Below, piece by piece: positions 8,382 through 16,094 of a DNA stretch of 19,700 nt (within the stretch, counting starts at the first letter, position 1; the number at the start of each line of letters is the position of its first letter). Under the pieces are notes generated by a model. The model made no database searches, was not told the origin of the DNA, and was given only the letters and a program-made list of their open reading frames with translations. The translations under genes and the position numbers were made by a program. Origin of the DNA: Bacteroidales bacterium UBA4866 (GTDB taxonomy: Bacteria; Bacteroidota; Bacteroidia; Bacteroidales; P3); NCBI GenBank assembly GCA_002399565.1, contig DHDW01000042.1:82008-101707 (forward strand), written 5' to 3'.

Positions 8382-9908
8382 ATGGCACAAAACGAAGATT
8401 TATTTAAAAAGATAATTGCTCATGCGAAAGAATATGGTTTTATATTTCCTTCAAGTGAGATATATGACGGTATGGCTGCTGTGTATGATTACGGGCAATA
8501 TGGAGTTGAACTTAAAAACAATATAAAGAAATATTGGTGGAAGTCAATGGTACAAATGCACGAAAACATTGTGGGAATTGATTCTGCAATCTTTATGCAC
8601 CCTACTATTTGGAAAGCTTCTGGACATGTTGATGCTTTTAACGACCCTTTAATTGACAATAAAGATTCTAAAAAAAGATATCGTGCTGATGTTCTTATTG
8701 AAGATCATATTGCAAAGATAGAAGATAAGATTAATAAGGAAGTTGAAAAGGCTCAAAAACGATTTGGAGATAGTTTTGATAAAGAACAGTTCATTACAAC
8801 AAACCAAAGAGTTTTGGAAAATCAAGCTAAGATTGATGATATAACAAAACGCTTTGCTGAGCTAATGAATGATAATGACCTTGCGGGAATTAAACTTTTA
8901 ATTGAAGAACTTGGTATTGTTTGCCCAATATCTGGAAGCAGAAATTGGACAGATGTTCGTCAGTTTAATTTAATGTTTTCTACCCAAATGGGCTCTGTTA
9001 GTGAAGATACAAATGTTGTTTATCTTCGCCCAGAGACTGCTCAAGGTATATTTGTAAACTATCTTAATGTTCAAAAGACTGGAAGAATGAAGATTCCTTT
9101 TGGAATTGCTCAAATAGGGAAAGCCTTCCGTAATGAGATAGTTGCTCGTCAGTTTATCTTCCGTATGCGTGAGTTTGAGCAGATGGAAATGCAATACTTC
9201 GTAAAGCCTGGTGAGGAACTTAAGTGGTTTGAATATTGGAAAGAAACTCGAAAGAAATGGCATTTGTCTCTTGGTATTCCTCAGGAGAAATATCGTTTTC
9301 ATGATCATGACAAGCTTGCTCACTATGCCAATGCTGCCACTGATATTGAGTTTGAGTTTCCTTTTGGCTTTAAGGAATTGGAAGGGATTCACTCTCGTAC
9401 TGATTTTGACTTAAAGGCTCATCAAGAGTTCTCAGGAAAGAAACTTCAGTATTTTGATCCTGAAATTAACGAGAGCTATGTTCCTTATGTGGTGGAAACA
9501 TCTATTGGTTTGGATAGGACTTTCCTTGCTGTGTTCTCTAATAGCTTTGAGGAAGAAACTCTTGAAGATGGTTCAATAAGAACTGTTCTTAAATTACCTA
9601 AGGTTCTTTGTCCTATTAAGGCAGCTGTTTTGCCTTTGGTTAAGAAAGATGGTATGCCAGAAAAGGCTCGTGAAATTTTAAGTTTGCTTAGAGATGATTT
9701 TATGGTTCAATATGATGAAAAGGATGCAATTGGCAAACGTTATAGAAGACAAGATGCTATTGGTACTCCATTTTGTATTACTGTTGATACGCAAACCTTA
9801 GAGGACAATACGGTTACTGTTCGTGAAAGGGACTCTATGAAACAAGACAGGGTGAGCATTGATGAGCTTACTAACTATATTAATAAAGGGATTAAGCCTC
9901 TGGCTTAA
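8382..9908 (+). CDS. glyS: glycyl-tRNA synthetase, single-chain alpha2 type
   Basis: This 508-residue class II aminoacyl-tRNA synthetase charges tRNA-Gly. The opening FPSSEIYDGMAAVYDYGQYG is the signature of the dimeric single-polypeptide GlyRS found in Bacteroidota, Firmicutes branches and eukaryotes, not the alpha2beta2 form. Motif 2 is visible in IGKAFRNEI and FRMREFEQMEMQYF; motif 3 lies in VETSIGLDRTFLAVF. The C-terminal anticodon-binding domain begins near residue 405 (LCPIKAAVLPLVKKDG). A charged helical insertion occupies about 105-165. The gene follows rho by 36 bp, and a strong terminator overlaps its last codons. The reading frame is intact from the ATG at 8382. Confidence 0.97.
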   Translation: MAQNEDLFKKIIAHAKEYGFIFPSSEIYDGMAAVYDYGQYGVELKNNIKKYWWKSMVQMHENIVGIDSAIFMHPTIWKASGHVDAFNDPLIDNKDSKKRYRADVLIEDHIAKIEDKINKEVEKAQKRFGDSFDKEQFITTNQRVLENQAKIDDITKRFAELMNDNDLAGIKLLIEELGIVCPISGSRNWTDVRQFNLMFSTQMGSVSEDTNVVYLRPETAQGIFVNYLNVQKTGRMKIPFGIAQIGKAFRNEIVARQFIFRMREFEQMEMQYFVKPGEELKWFEYWKETRKKWHLSLGIPQEKYRFHDHDKLAHYANAATDIEFEFPFGFKELEGIHSRTDFDLKAHQEFSGKKLQYFDPEINESYVPYVVETSIGLDRTFLAVFSNSFEEETLEDGSIRTVLKLPKVLCPIKAAVLPLVKKDGMPEKAREILSLLRDDFMVQYDEKDAIGKRYRRQDAIGTPFCITVDTQTLEDNTVTVRERDSMKQDRVSIDELTNYINKGIKPLA

Positions 9909-9920
9909 TCCTTTTACTTT
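9889..9920 (+). terminator. intrinsic terminator ending the rho-glyS unit
   Basis: GGATTAAGCC (9889-9898) and GGCTTAATCC (9902-9911) form a perfect 10-bp stem with a 3-base loop, followed by TTTTACTTT. The 5' arm lies entirely within the glyS coding sequence and the stop codon (9906-9908) lies in the 3' arm. This is a textbook Rho-independent terminator. Confidence 0.85.
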
Positions 9921-9999
9921 AAATATCTAATAAGAGTATTTGAAAATTAAATAGCTCTAATATCCCAATTTTTTCTTCTTTCCTTATGTGTTTTTTTTA

Positions 10000-10007
10000 T
10001 ACTTTTG
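10000..10007 (+). promoter_or_regulatory. -7 box of the first trkH gene
   Basis: TACTTTTG matches TAnnTTTG exactly. It covers the TTG at 10005 that would extend the trkH reading frame, so transcription probably starts around 10011-10014 and translation at the GTG at 10026. No clear -33 TTG is present. Confidence 0.5.
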
Positions 10008-10025
10008 CGTCCTAAATTTCTAACG

Positions 10026-11477
10026 GTGTTTAAAGGCAGATTTGTTACAGTTTCAAGGGTTTTGGGTATGCTTCTTATGATGGAGGCTGGCTTTATGCTG
10101 CTGAGCATTGGCGTTAGTTTGATGTATGATGGGGATGATAAGATGGCGCTTCTTTATAGCGCAATTCTGACTTTTATTGTTGGCTTTTTCCTTAGGGTTC
10201 CTTTAATTAAGCGTCAAACTATTCATATTGACCAAAGGTTAGGGTTTCTTATTGTTGCTCTTATTTGGGCTATTATGTCTGCTTTTGGGGCTTTGCCTTT
10301 GTATGTTGGGGGGTATGCTTCTTATACTGATGCGTACTTTGAAACTATGTCGGGCTTCACTACCACTGGTGCTTCGGTGATTAGGGATGTGGAGAGTTTG
10401 CCAAGGGGTATTTTGTTTTGGCGTCAGTTAACTAATGCTATTGGTGGGATTGGTATTGTGGTGATTGTTATTTCTTTTATTCCATTTGTTGGTGGTGGGG
10501 CTATGGCTATGTTTTCTGCGGAGGTGGCTGGTCCTAGTAAGGGGAAACTCTCTCCTCATATTAAGAAAACTGGCTCTATTTTACTTTCTATCTACGTTGG
10601 GTTGATTGCTATTTCTACTCTATGGCTTTGGATTGCAGGAATGAGCCTCTACGATGCGGTGTGCCATTCTTTTGCTGCATTGGCTTCTGGGGGGTTCTCA
10701 ACTATGAATTATTCCGGTGCAGCTTACTCTCCTTTGATTCAATATTTATTAGTCCTCTCTATGATTCCTTCAGGGGTCAACTTCACTTTAATGTATTACT
10801 TTATAAAGAAACAATACAGAAAGATATGGATTAACGAGGAAATAAAAACATATTTTGCTGCCATTATTGTTGCAACAGTTGTTCTTACAGCATTAATTTA
10901 CGATACTTCCTTAGGATTGGAGACCTCCTTCAGACATGCAGTCTTCCAGGTGGTGAGTTTAATTACCTCCACAGGGTTTGTTAATGCCGACTTCTCACAA
11001 TGGGCTACTCCTGCAGTTTTCTTGCTTTTCCTTCTGATGTTTTCTGGGGCAATGAGCGGTTCAACAACTGGGGGTTTGAAGATTGTAAGGATTATCCTAC
11101 TCTTTAAGATGGCCAAGAACATACTAAAGAAAAGCATACACTCAAAGGCAGTTATCCCCATAAGGTTTGAAAAGAGGATTGTGGAAAAACCTGTCCTTAG
11201 AAACGTTTTAACAATGTTCCTTTTGTTCCTAATAACCTACATCTGTGGGGCTTTACTCCTTATTATTTTGCAAATAGACTTCGTTGAGGCTTCAGGAGCT
11301 GCCGTTTCTTTCTTAAGTAATATGGGACCAGGATTGGGAAAGAACGGTGGGTTTGGTAATTATGCCGACTTCCCTTTGGCAGCCAAATGGGTAGGTTCTT
11401 TTCTTATGTTTGCAGGTCGTTTGGAGTTAATTACAGTGTTTGTTCTCTTTATGCCTTCGTTCTGGAAGAGGAGATAA
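10026..11477 (+). CDS. trkH: TrkH/KtrB family potassium uptake subunit (copy 1)
   Basis: An integral membrane cation-translocating subunit of the Trk/Ktr system, about 483 residues with the usual fourfold M1-P-M2 repeat. The four filter loops read TTTGAS (glycine 115), LASGGFS, TSTGFVN and SNMGPGLG, so all four filter glycines are present, as in K+-selective members. The intramembrane gating stretch GAMSGSTTGGLKIVRI is intact. I choose the GTG at 10026: it aligns VFKGRFVTVSRVLGMLL with MIKKRYITLMRVIGILL of the downstream copy, whereas the upstream TTG lies in the promoter box. The NAD-binding TrkA partner is not in the window. The 5' half is unusually poor in C compared with the 3' half. Confidence 0.93.
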   Translation: MFKGRFVTVSRVLGMLLMMEAGFMLLSIGVSLMYDGDDKMALLYSAILTFIVGFFLRVPLIKRQTIHIDQRLGFLIVALIWAIMSAFGALPLYVGGYASYTDAYFETMSGFTTTGASVIRDVESLPRGILFWRQLTNAIGGIGIVVIVISFIPFVGGGAMAMFSAEVAGPSKGKLSPHIKKTGSILLSIYVGLIAISTLWLWIAGMSLYDAVCHSFAALASGGFSTMNYSGAAYSPLIQYLLVLSMIPSGVNFTLMYYFIKKQYRKIWINEEIKTYFAAIIVATVVLTALIYDTSLGLETSFRHAVFQVVSLITSTGFVNADFSQWATPAVFLLFLLMFSGAMSGSTTGGLKIVRIILLFKMAKNILKKSIHSKAVIPIRFEKRIVEKPVLRNVLTMFLLFLITYICGALLLIILQIDFVEASGAAVSFLSNMGPGLGKNGGFGNYADFPLAAKWVGSFLMFAGRLELITVFVLFMPSFWKRR

Positions 11478-11489
11478 TTTTCTTTATTG

Positions 11490-11497
11490 TATCTTTG
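11490..11497 (+). promoter_or_regulatory. -7 box of the second trkH gene
   Basis: TATCTTTG is an exact TAnnTTTG match 42 bp before the ATG at 11540 and 13 bp after the stop of the first trkH. This suggests the two paralogues can be transcribed independently. A TTG at the -33 distance is not seen. Confidence 0.45.
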
Positions 11498-11539
11498 CCA
11501 AATGTGTTACGAAGTTAAAATTCAATTGAAGTGAATTTG

Positions 11540-12997
11540 ATGATTAAGAAGCGGTATATAACTCTTATGAGGGTAATTGGGATTTTGCTCACTCTTGAGG
11601 CGGGGTTTATGCTCTTGAGTTTGTGCGTTGCCATTGCCTATGGGGGAAATGATATACTGCCTTTGAGCTTAAGCACAGGGATTACCATGATGGTGGGACT
11701 GACTTTGAGGTTTTTCAAAAGAAGGCAAAGGATTACCCACATTGACCCTAAGCTTGGTTTTATGATTGTTGCAATGATATGGCTCGTAATGTCTGTCTTT
11801 GGAGCCCTACCCTACTTTTTGGGAGGCTACACCCTATCGTATTTTGATGCCTTCTTTGAATCAATGAGCGGCTTTTCAACAACTTCAGCTACCATTATAA
11901 CAAACGTGGAAGCCCTTCCCAATGGCATTCTCTTCTGGAGGAGCTTAACCAACTGGATTGGGGGCGTTGGGATAGTTGTGATAGTTATATCTTTTATTCC
12001 GTTTTTCGGTGGTGGGGGTATGTCTCTGTTTGCTGCTGAGGTAACTGGTCCCAATAAGGGGAAACTTTCGCCTCATATAAAGACGACTGGGAAAATTATT
12101 GTGGCAATTTATGTTTCTCTGACTCTGATTGCGGCTCTTTGCCTTTGGATTGGAGGTATGACGCCTTTCGATGCAGTGTGCCACGCCTTTGCCACATTGA
12201 GCTCAGGGGGCTTCTCAACAAAAAATACCTCCATCTCGCTTTTCTCCCCTCTAATCCAATATATATTAGTCTTCTTTATGATTCCTTCAGGTATCAATTT
12301 CCCAATAATGTATTACGCCATAAAGGGACGATTCAGAAAGATAGTTATAAATGAGGAGTTTAAAGTTTATATATACGCCATTTTGGTGGCAACAGGGGTA
12401 ATCTTTTTACTAACCTACGACACTTCTCTGGGCTTGGAGGCAAGCTTCCGTCATTCCCTCTTCCAGACAGTAAGCATAATCACCTCTGCAGGTTTCATAA
12501 GCTACGACTACGCTATTTGGGGCACCTCTGCATCGCTAATCCTCTTACTCCTAATGTTTTCAGGTGCCATGAGCGGTTCAACAACTGGAGGCTTAAAGAT
12601 AATAAGGATAATTATATTGTTTAAAAACGCCAAGCAAATCATAAAGAGGAGCTTCCACAAACGTGCAGTCCTCCCTCTAAAGTTTGAAAAGCAAATTGTG
12701 GAGCCAAGAGTGGTTCACAACGTATTGATAGTCTTCCTTTTGTTTATTATAACCTTCGTTGTGGCAGTGTTGGCTTTGATTGGAATGGGCTTGGACTTGG
12801 AGGAGGCAGCAGGAGCCAGCGTTTCGTGTTTGAGCAATATGGGAACAGGGTTTGGAGACATCGGTGCCTTTGGCGATTACTCCACCATACCATATTCAGC
12901 CAAAGCAATATTTATTTCCCTTATGTATTTAGGACGTTTGGAGTTAGTTACCGTATTGGTACTCTTTATGCCATCGTTCTGGAAGAGCAGTTTCTGA
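11540..12997 (+). CDS. trkH: TrkH/KtrB family cation uptake subunit (copy 2, variant filter)
   Basis: A paralogue of the preceding gene with the same length (485 residues) and architecture, obviously homologous along its whole length. Filter loops 2-4 are standard: LSSGGFST, TSAGFIS and SNMGTGFG. Loop 1 reads GFSTTSATI where copy 1 has GFTTTGASV, so the first filter glycine is Ser116 (codon TCA at 11885-11887). In plant HKT channels this same position decides Na+ (Ser) versus K+ (Gly) preference, so copy 2 may differ in ion selectivity; this is inference. Start: the ATG at 11540 is preferred over the in-frame GTG at 11531 because MIKKRYITLMRV aligns with copy 1. Tandem stops TGA TAA close the gene just before array B. 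Confidence 0.92.
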   Translation: MIKKRYITLMRVIGILLTLEAGFMLLSLCVAIAYGGNDILPLSLSTGITMMVGLTLRFFKRRQRITHIDPKLGFMIVAMIWLVMSVFGALPYFLGGYTLSYFDAFFESMSGFSTTSATIITNVEALPNGILFWRSLTNWIGGVGIVVIVISFIPFFGGGGMSLFAAEVTGPNKGKLSPHIKTTGKIIVAIYVSLTLIAALCLWIGGMTPFDAVCHAFATLSSGGFSTKNTSISLFSPLIQYILVFFMIPSGINFPIMYYAIKGRFRKIVINEEFKVYIYAILVATGVIFLLTYDTSLGLEASFRHSLFQTVSIITSAGFISYDYAIWGTSASLILLLLMFSGAMSGSTTGGLKIIRIIILFKNAKQIIKRSFHKRAVLPLKFEKQIVEPRVVHNVLIVFLLFIITFVVAVLALIGMGLDLEEAAGASVSCLSNMGTGFGDIGAFGDYSTIPYSAKAIFISLMYLGRLELVTVLVLFMPSFWKSSF

Positions 12998-13002
12998 TAA
13001 TC

Positions 13003-13145
13003 AAACGGCGTTTGAGCAAAATTAAACGGCATCTGAGCAAAATTAAACGGCACCCTACCTTTTTTAAACGGCGTCTGAGCGTTTTTAAACGGCGTTAAAA
13101 AAAGATGGGATGCCGTTTAAAAAAGATAGGACGCCGTTTAAAAAA
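13003..13145. repeat. array B: 21-bp tandem units with core AAACGGCG, direct then inverted
   Basis: The core AAACGGCG or AAACGGCA starts at 13003, 13024, 13045, 13066 and 13087, each exactly 21 bp apart; several units also share the flank TCTGAGC or TTTGAGC. Two inverted cores follow at 13111 and 13132, again 21 bp apart. Copies 4 and 7 can pair through a perfect 16-bp stem (13060-13075 with 13130-13145) that encloses a perfect 12-bp stem between copies 5 and 6 (13082-13093 with 13112-13123). The array starts six bases after the second trkH stop. Confidence 0.92.
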
Positions 13146-13194
13146 ACCCACCCTTTCTCCTATGATAAGCAATTGGAGTTTAATTGTTTAGAGC

Positions 13195-13236
13195 CTCCAG
13201 AAAACCATCTTCAAACTCCAGAAAACACTTAAAAAA
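13195..13236. repeat. array B, second word: two 21-bp units with core CTCCAGAAAAC
   Basis: CTCCAGAAAAC occurs at 13195-13205 and 13216-13226, a 21-bp step. AAACTCCA at 13213-13220 can pair with TGGAGTTT at 13174-13181, and AAACTCCA recurs at 13374-13381. This is a separate word with the same period as the first part of the spacer. Confidence 0.6.
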
Positions 13237-13264
13237 TGCTTCCAACGGATTAATATGCGTTTTT

Positions 13265-13296
13265 AAACGGCGTCTAAGCGTTTTTTAACGCCGTTA
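13265..13296. repeat. array B, outlying copy pair of the AAACGGCG word
   Basis: The 21-bp unit starting at 13265 differs from the unit at 13066 by one base, although they are 199 bp apart. An inverted core follows at 13289; the direct-to-inverted offset of 24 bp is the same as between 13087 and 13111. AACGGCG and CGCCGTT form a 7-bp stem. The rest of the 394-bp spacer up to hemW (13297-13391) holds GGAG/CTCC-rich sequence and a weak imperfect hairpin (13322-13370), with no gene. Confidence 0.75.
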
Positions 13297-13391
13297 AAAT
13301 TTATTTTAATTGGCATAGGGAGTTTTAGGACTTTAAGGAGATTAAGGAGCTTAAAACTAAGTCCCTAAACAATAAACTCCAAACTCTCTCT

Positions 13392-14540
13392 CTATAAAAA
13401 CAGACTTACTGCTATTTGGTTGGAAAGGAGGATGCCTTTGGTGGTAAGGAGGTAATGGTCGTTTTGCCTTTGTATGAGGTTGTTTTTAAGGAGTTCTGGG
13501 ATTTGCAAAAGGAAGTGGTTGAAGGTTTCTTGGGAGAAAGTTTCCTTTATATGGCTTATGCTTATGCCTTCCTTTACTCTGGTGGCACTGAGGATGTATT
13601 CGTTGTAAATATCCTTTGGGCTAAGAGTTTCCTCTTGGTAATAGATTTTATTTTGATTAACTCCCTCAATATATTCTTGGAGGTTATTTATGTTCCATCT
13701 TCTTTTCTTCAGGTTGAAACTATGGGCAGATGCACCCAAACCAAGGTAGGGTTTGTTTTGCCAGTAGAGGGAGTTGTGCTGGGAGCGATAGCCTTCAATG
13801 GCATAGCTTGAGGTTTCGTAGTGCTCGTATTGGTTTTTGGTCAAATAGTCTTTGGCAATAAGGAACTGCTCTTCCTGCTCAATTTCATTGGGTAGGGTTA
13901 TCTTTCCCCTTTCCACAAGGGTGTTGAGCATAGTCCCCTTTTCCACAGTAAGGCAGTAGGCCGAAATATGCTGAACTTTGAGCTCTATTGCCTTCCGAAG
14001 GTTTGCCTCCCAACGCTCTTTGGTCATATCCTTAAGGGCAAAAATGAGGTCTATACTTATGTTCTTAAAACCCACCTTTTGGGCTAATTGTACGGAGTCG
14101 GCAGCCTGCAATGCTGAGTGTTTCCTTCCAATTGCTCTAAGGTCGTTATCACAAAAGCTCTGTACGCCTATGCTTAGTCGGTTTATGGGAGTTTGTGTTT
14201 TGAGGAAGTTTAAATAATCGTAGGTTAGGTTTTCTGGATTTGCCTCGAAGGTTATTTCCATTTCCTCGAGGTTGGGGTGAAACAAAGTTCTGTCCTTTAG
14301 AATTGAATCAAAGAGATATTTCACCTCATCCCTATCCAAGCTTGAAGGAGTCCCCCCTCCTATATATATGGTTTTGATTGAGCTTTTTACGCCCCAGTCC
14401 AAATCATTTTTCCTTTCCTCCCATTCCTTTGAAAGTGCTTCCAAATATGCTTTCTTGCTCTTTCTTGTTGCTAAGGAGTAGAAATCACAATATAGGCATT
14501 TCTGCAAGCAAAAGGGGATGTGAATATATAGTCCTGACAT
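13392..14540 (-). CDS. hemW: radical SAM heme chaperone HemW
   Basis: A 382-residue radical SAM protein. The N-terminus YIHIPFCLQKCLYCDF holds the C-x3-C-x2-C cluster motif (Cys11, Cys15, Cys18) in the HIPFC context typical of HemW, and IYIGGGTPSSL is the SAM-binding GGGTPS motif. The C-terminal HemN_C-like wing (about 300-382) is present. HemW binds heme and delivers it to membrane enzymes; many databases still call it an oxygen-independent coproporphyrinogen III oxidase (HemN-like), but the short N-terminus without the HemN extension argues against that activity. The gene begins one base after the stop of the sensor kinase gene, so the two are co-transcribed. GC content is visibly higher than in rho or dapA. 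Confidence 0.9.
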   Translation of the reverse strand: MSGLYIHIPFCLQKCLYCDFYSLATRKSKKAYLEALSKEWEERKNDLDWGVKSSIKTIYIGGGTPSSLDRDEVKYLFDSILKDRTLFHPNLEEMEITFEANPENLTYDYLNFLKTQTPINRLSIGVQSFCDNDLRAIGRKHSALQAADSVQLAQKVGFKNISIDLIFALKDMTKERWEANLRKAIELKVQHISAYCLTVEKGTMLNTLVERGKITLPNEIEQEEQFLIAKDYLTKNQYEHYETSSYAIEGYRSQHNSLYWQNKPYLGLGASAHSFNLKKRRWNINNLQEYIEGVNQNKIYYQEETLSPKDIYNEYILSATRVKEGISISHIKETFSQETFNHFLLQIPELLKNNLIQRQNDHYLLTTKGILLSNQIAVSLFL

Positions 14541-14541
14541 A

Positions 14542-16047
14542 TTATCTGTCCAATTTGCGGAAGCTTATCCTAAAGGTTGTTCCCTTTCCCACTGTGGATT
14601 GCTTAACGAATATTTTCCCCTTATGGTATTCTTCAATAATTCTCTTTGCTAAGCTCAAGCCTAATCCCCATCCTCTTTGCTTTGAAGAGTATCCAGGATA
14701 AAAGACCTTCTTTTGGTTTCTCTTTGGAATCCCTTTCCCTGTGTCGGAAATGTCTAAGTGAATCTTTTTATGGTCTTCAATCAACTCAATACGGAACTCC
14801 CCAACGCCCTCCATGGCATCAATTGCGTTCTTACAGAGGTTCTCCAAAACCCACTCCAAGAGGTGTTCGTTCAAAGGGAGGATAATTGCCTTATCTTGAG
14901 GGAGGATGATTTTGAAATCAACTTTCTTGGAACTCCTCAAACGAAGGTAATCAACGGCATTATTTATAATTGGAATCAAATCCTGTTTCATTAGCTCTGG
15001 ATTAGCCCCAATTTTGGAGAAACGCTGAGTGATGGTTTCCAAACGGTGAATATCTTTAGCTATCTCCGAGCAATAGGCTTCGTTCTCGGGGTTCATTCTC
15101 AAATACTCCACCCACGCCATAAGGGAAGAGATTGGGGTTCCAAGCTGATGGGCTGTCTCTCTGCTCATACCTACCCACACGGAATTTTGTTCGGAGCGTT
15201 TAACAGTGATAACGAACTGGTATGCAATGAAAGCTATCACCAAAAAAATCAGAATAAAGAAAATTGGGTAATACTTGAGCATCCTTAAGAGGTTGGAGTC
15301 TTCATAAAAGACCAGAACCTCTCTCTTATCTGGCAGAGTAATTGGGATAGGCTTATTATAGCTTTCCATGTAAGTGAGAGTCTTTTGGAGGTTCTTTTGA
15401 ATTAACTTCTCTGGCGTTACATTCCCCGAAGAATAAACAACACTCCTGCTCTTATCAGTTATAATAGCTGGCACAAAGACATAATTCTCTGTAACCTCAC
15501 TCAAAAGGGAATTGGACAAATCCAAAAGGACATTATGTAAATCTGTATAAACCCTGCTTTCGGTATAATAGAGTCTGAACTTCATCCCATATACCTCGTA
15601 TTCCAAGGGAGCGTTGGCTGAAAATTCTTTAAGTAAGTCTCCTACCAATACGTTGTAGCCCTTTGGCAGGGAGACGTTCTGTGAAAGTGATATATTGTTG
15701 AACTCGTCAGTTATAATTACCGGTATAGTTTTGTTATCTGCCACAAAACGAAAATAGAAGTCAATTTCCTTATCCAGAGGTTGCAGTAAAATTATCTTGT
15801 GAGCCTCAATAAATTGTTCAACCCTTTTCCTTTCTTCATCCTTCACCTGCTTAAAGAAAATATCCGTATGCTGAACAAGGTCGCTCTTCCTACTAATGGC
15901 ATTAGCCCAAAGCTCAATTTTCTTTTTCTCCTCAAACCTAAGCTGAACAATAAGCTTATTAATCTCATATAAGAAGTAACCTATCAGAGCAAAAGCAAAG
16001 ATAAAGAGAAACCACTTCAGTTTAGAATTTCGTTGACTTATTTTCAT
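14542..16047 (-). CDS. membrane sensor histidine kinase (orphan)
   Basis: A 501-residue two-component sensor. One transmembrane helix (about 8-27) and a second (about 260-282) flank an extracytoplasmic domain of about 230 residues that matches no fold I recognise. The cytoplasmic part has an H-box ETAHQLGTPISSL (His300), an N-box NLCKNAIDAM, G1 DTGKGIP and G2 GWGLGLSLAKRI, so the kinase looks active. The HQLGTP form of the H-box recurs in Bacteroidota kinases. There is no clear HAMP domain and no response regulator nearby. I start at the ATG at 16047; the in-frame TTG at 16059 lies inside the TACCTTTG promoter box. It is followed one base later by hemW, though a functional link to heme is not established. 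Confidence 0.9.
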   Translation of the reverse strand: MKISQRNSKLKWFLFIFAFALIGYFLYEINKLIVQLRFEEKKKIELWANAISRKSDLVQHTDIFFKQVKDEERKRVEQFIEAHKIILLQPLDKEIDFYFRFVADNKTIPVIITDEFNNISLSQNVSLPKGYNVLVGDLLKEFSANAPLEYEVYGMKFRLYYTESRVYTDLHNVLLDLSNSLLSEVTENYVFVPAIITDKSRSVVYSSGNVTPEKLIQKNLQKTLTYMESYNKPIPITLPDKREVLVFYEDSNLLRMLKYYPIFFILIFLVIAFIAYQFVITVKRSEQNSVWVGMSRETAHQLGTPISSLMAWVEYLRMNPENEAYCSEIAKDIHRLETITQRFSKIGANPELMKQDLIPIINNAVDYLRLRSSKKVDFKIILPQDKAIILPLNEHLLEWVLENLCKNAIDAMEGVGEFRIELIEDHKKIHLDISDTGKGIPKRNQKKVFYPGYSSKQRGWGLGLSLAKRIIEEYHKGKIFVKQSTVGKGTTFRISFRKLDR

Positions 16048-16056
16048 TTTCAAAGG

Positions 16057-16064
16057 CAAAGGTA
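16057..16064 (-). promoter_or_regulatory. -7 box of the kinase-hemW operon
   Basis: The minus strand reads TACCTTTG, matching TAnnTTTG, only 9 bp before the ATG at 16047. The mRNA would be almost leaderless. This box covers the TTG at 16059 and so decides the start codon. No -33 TTG is seen. Confidence 0.45.
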
Positions 16065-16094
16065 ATACTTTTTAGGAAACGAAATAATGAAAAA

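Noticed and set aside
8970..9392. 140-codon minus-strand frame inside glyS
   Set aside because: Shadow of the conserved synthetase core; composition is that of an antisense frame and there is no recognisable domain.
10005..10025. TTG start extending the first trkH by seven codons
   Set aside because: The TTG is part of the TACTTTTG promoter box, and the GTG at 10026 aligns with the start of the second copy.
12826..13098. Open frame ending in a basic heptad repeat (KRRLSKI, KRHLSKI, KRR)
   Set aside because: It overlaps the second trkH in another frame, and the heptads are only the translation of 21-bp DNA units, a multiple of three. No independent start or coding signal is seen.
13416..13811. 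131-codon plus-strand open frame antisense to hemW
   Set aside because: It lies wholly within hemW on the opposite strand, has no promoter or recognisable domain, and hemW is unambiguous.
14542..16047. Two-component system with a nearby response regulator
   Set aside because: Neither neighbour encodes a receiver domain; the kinase is an orphan within this window.
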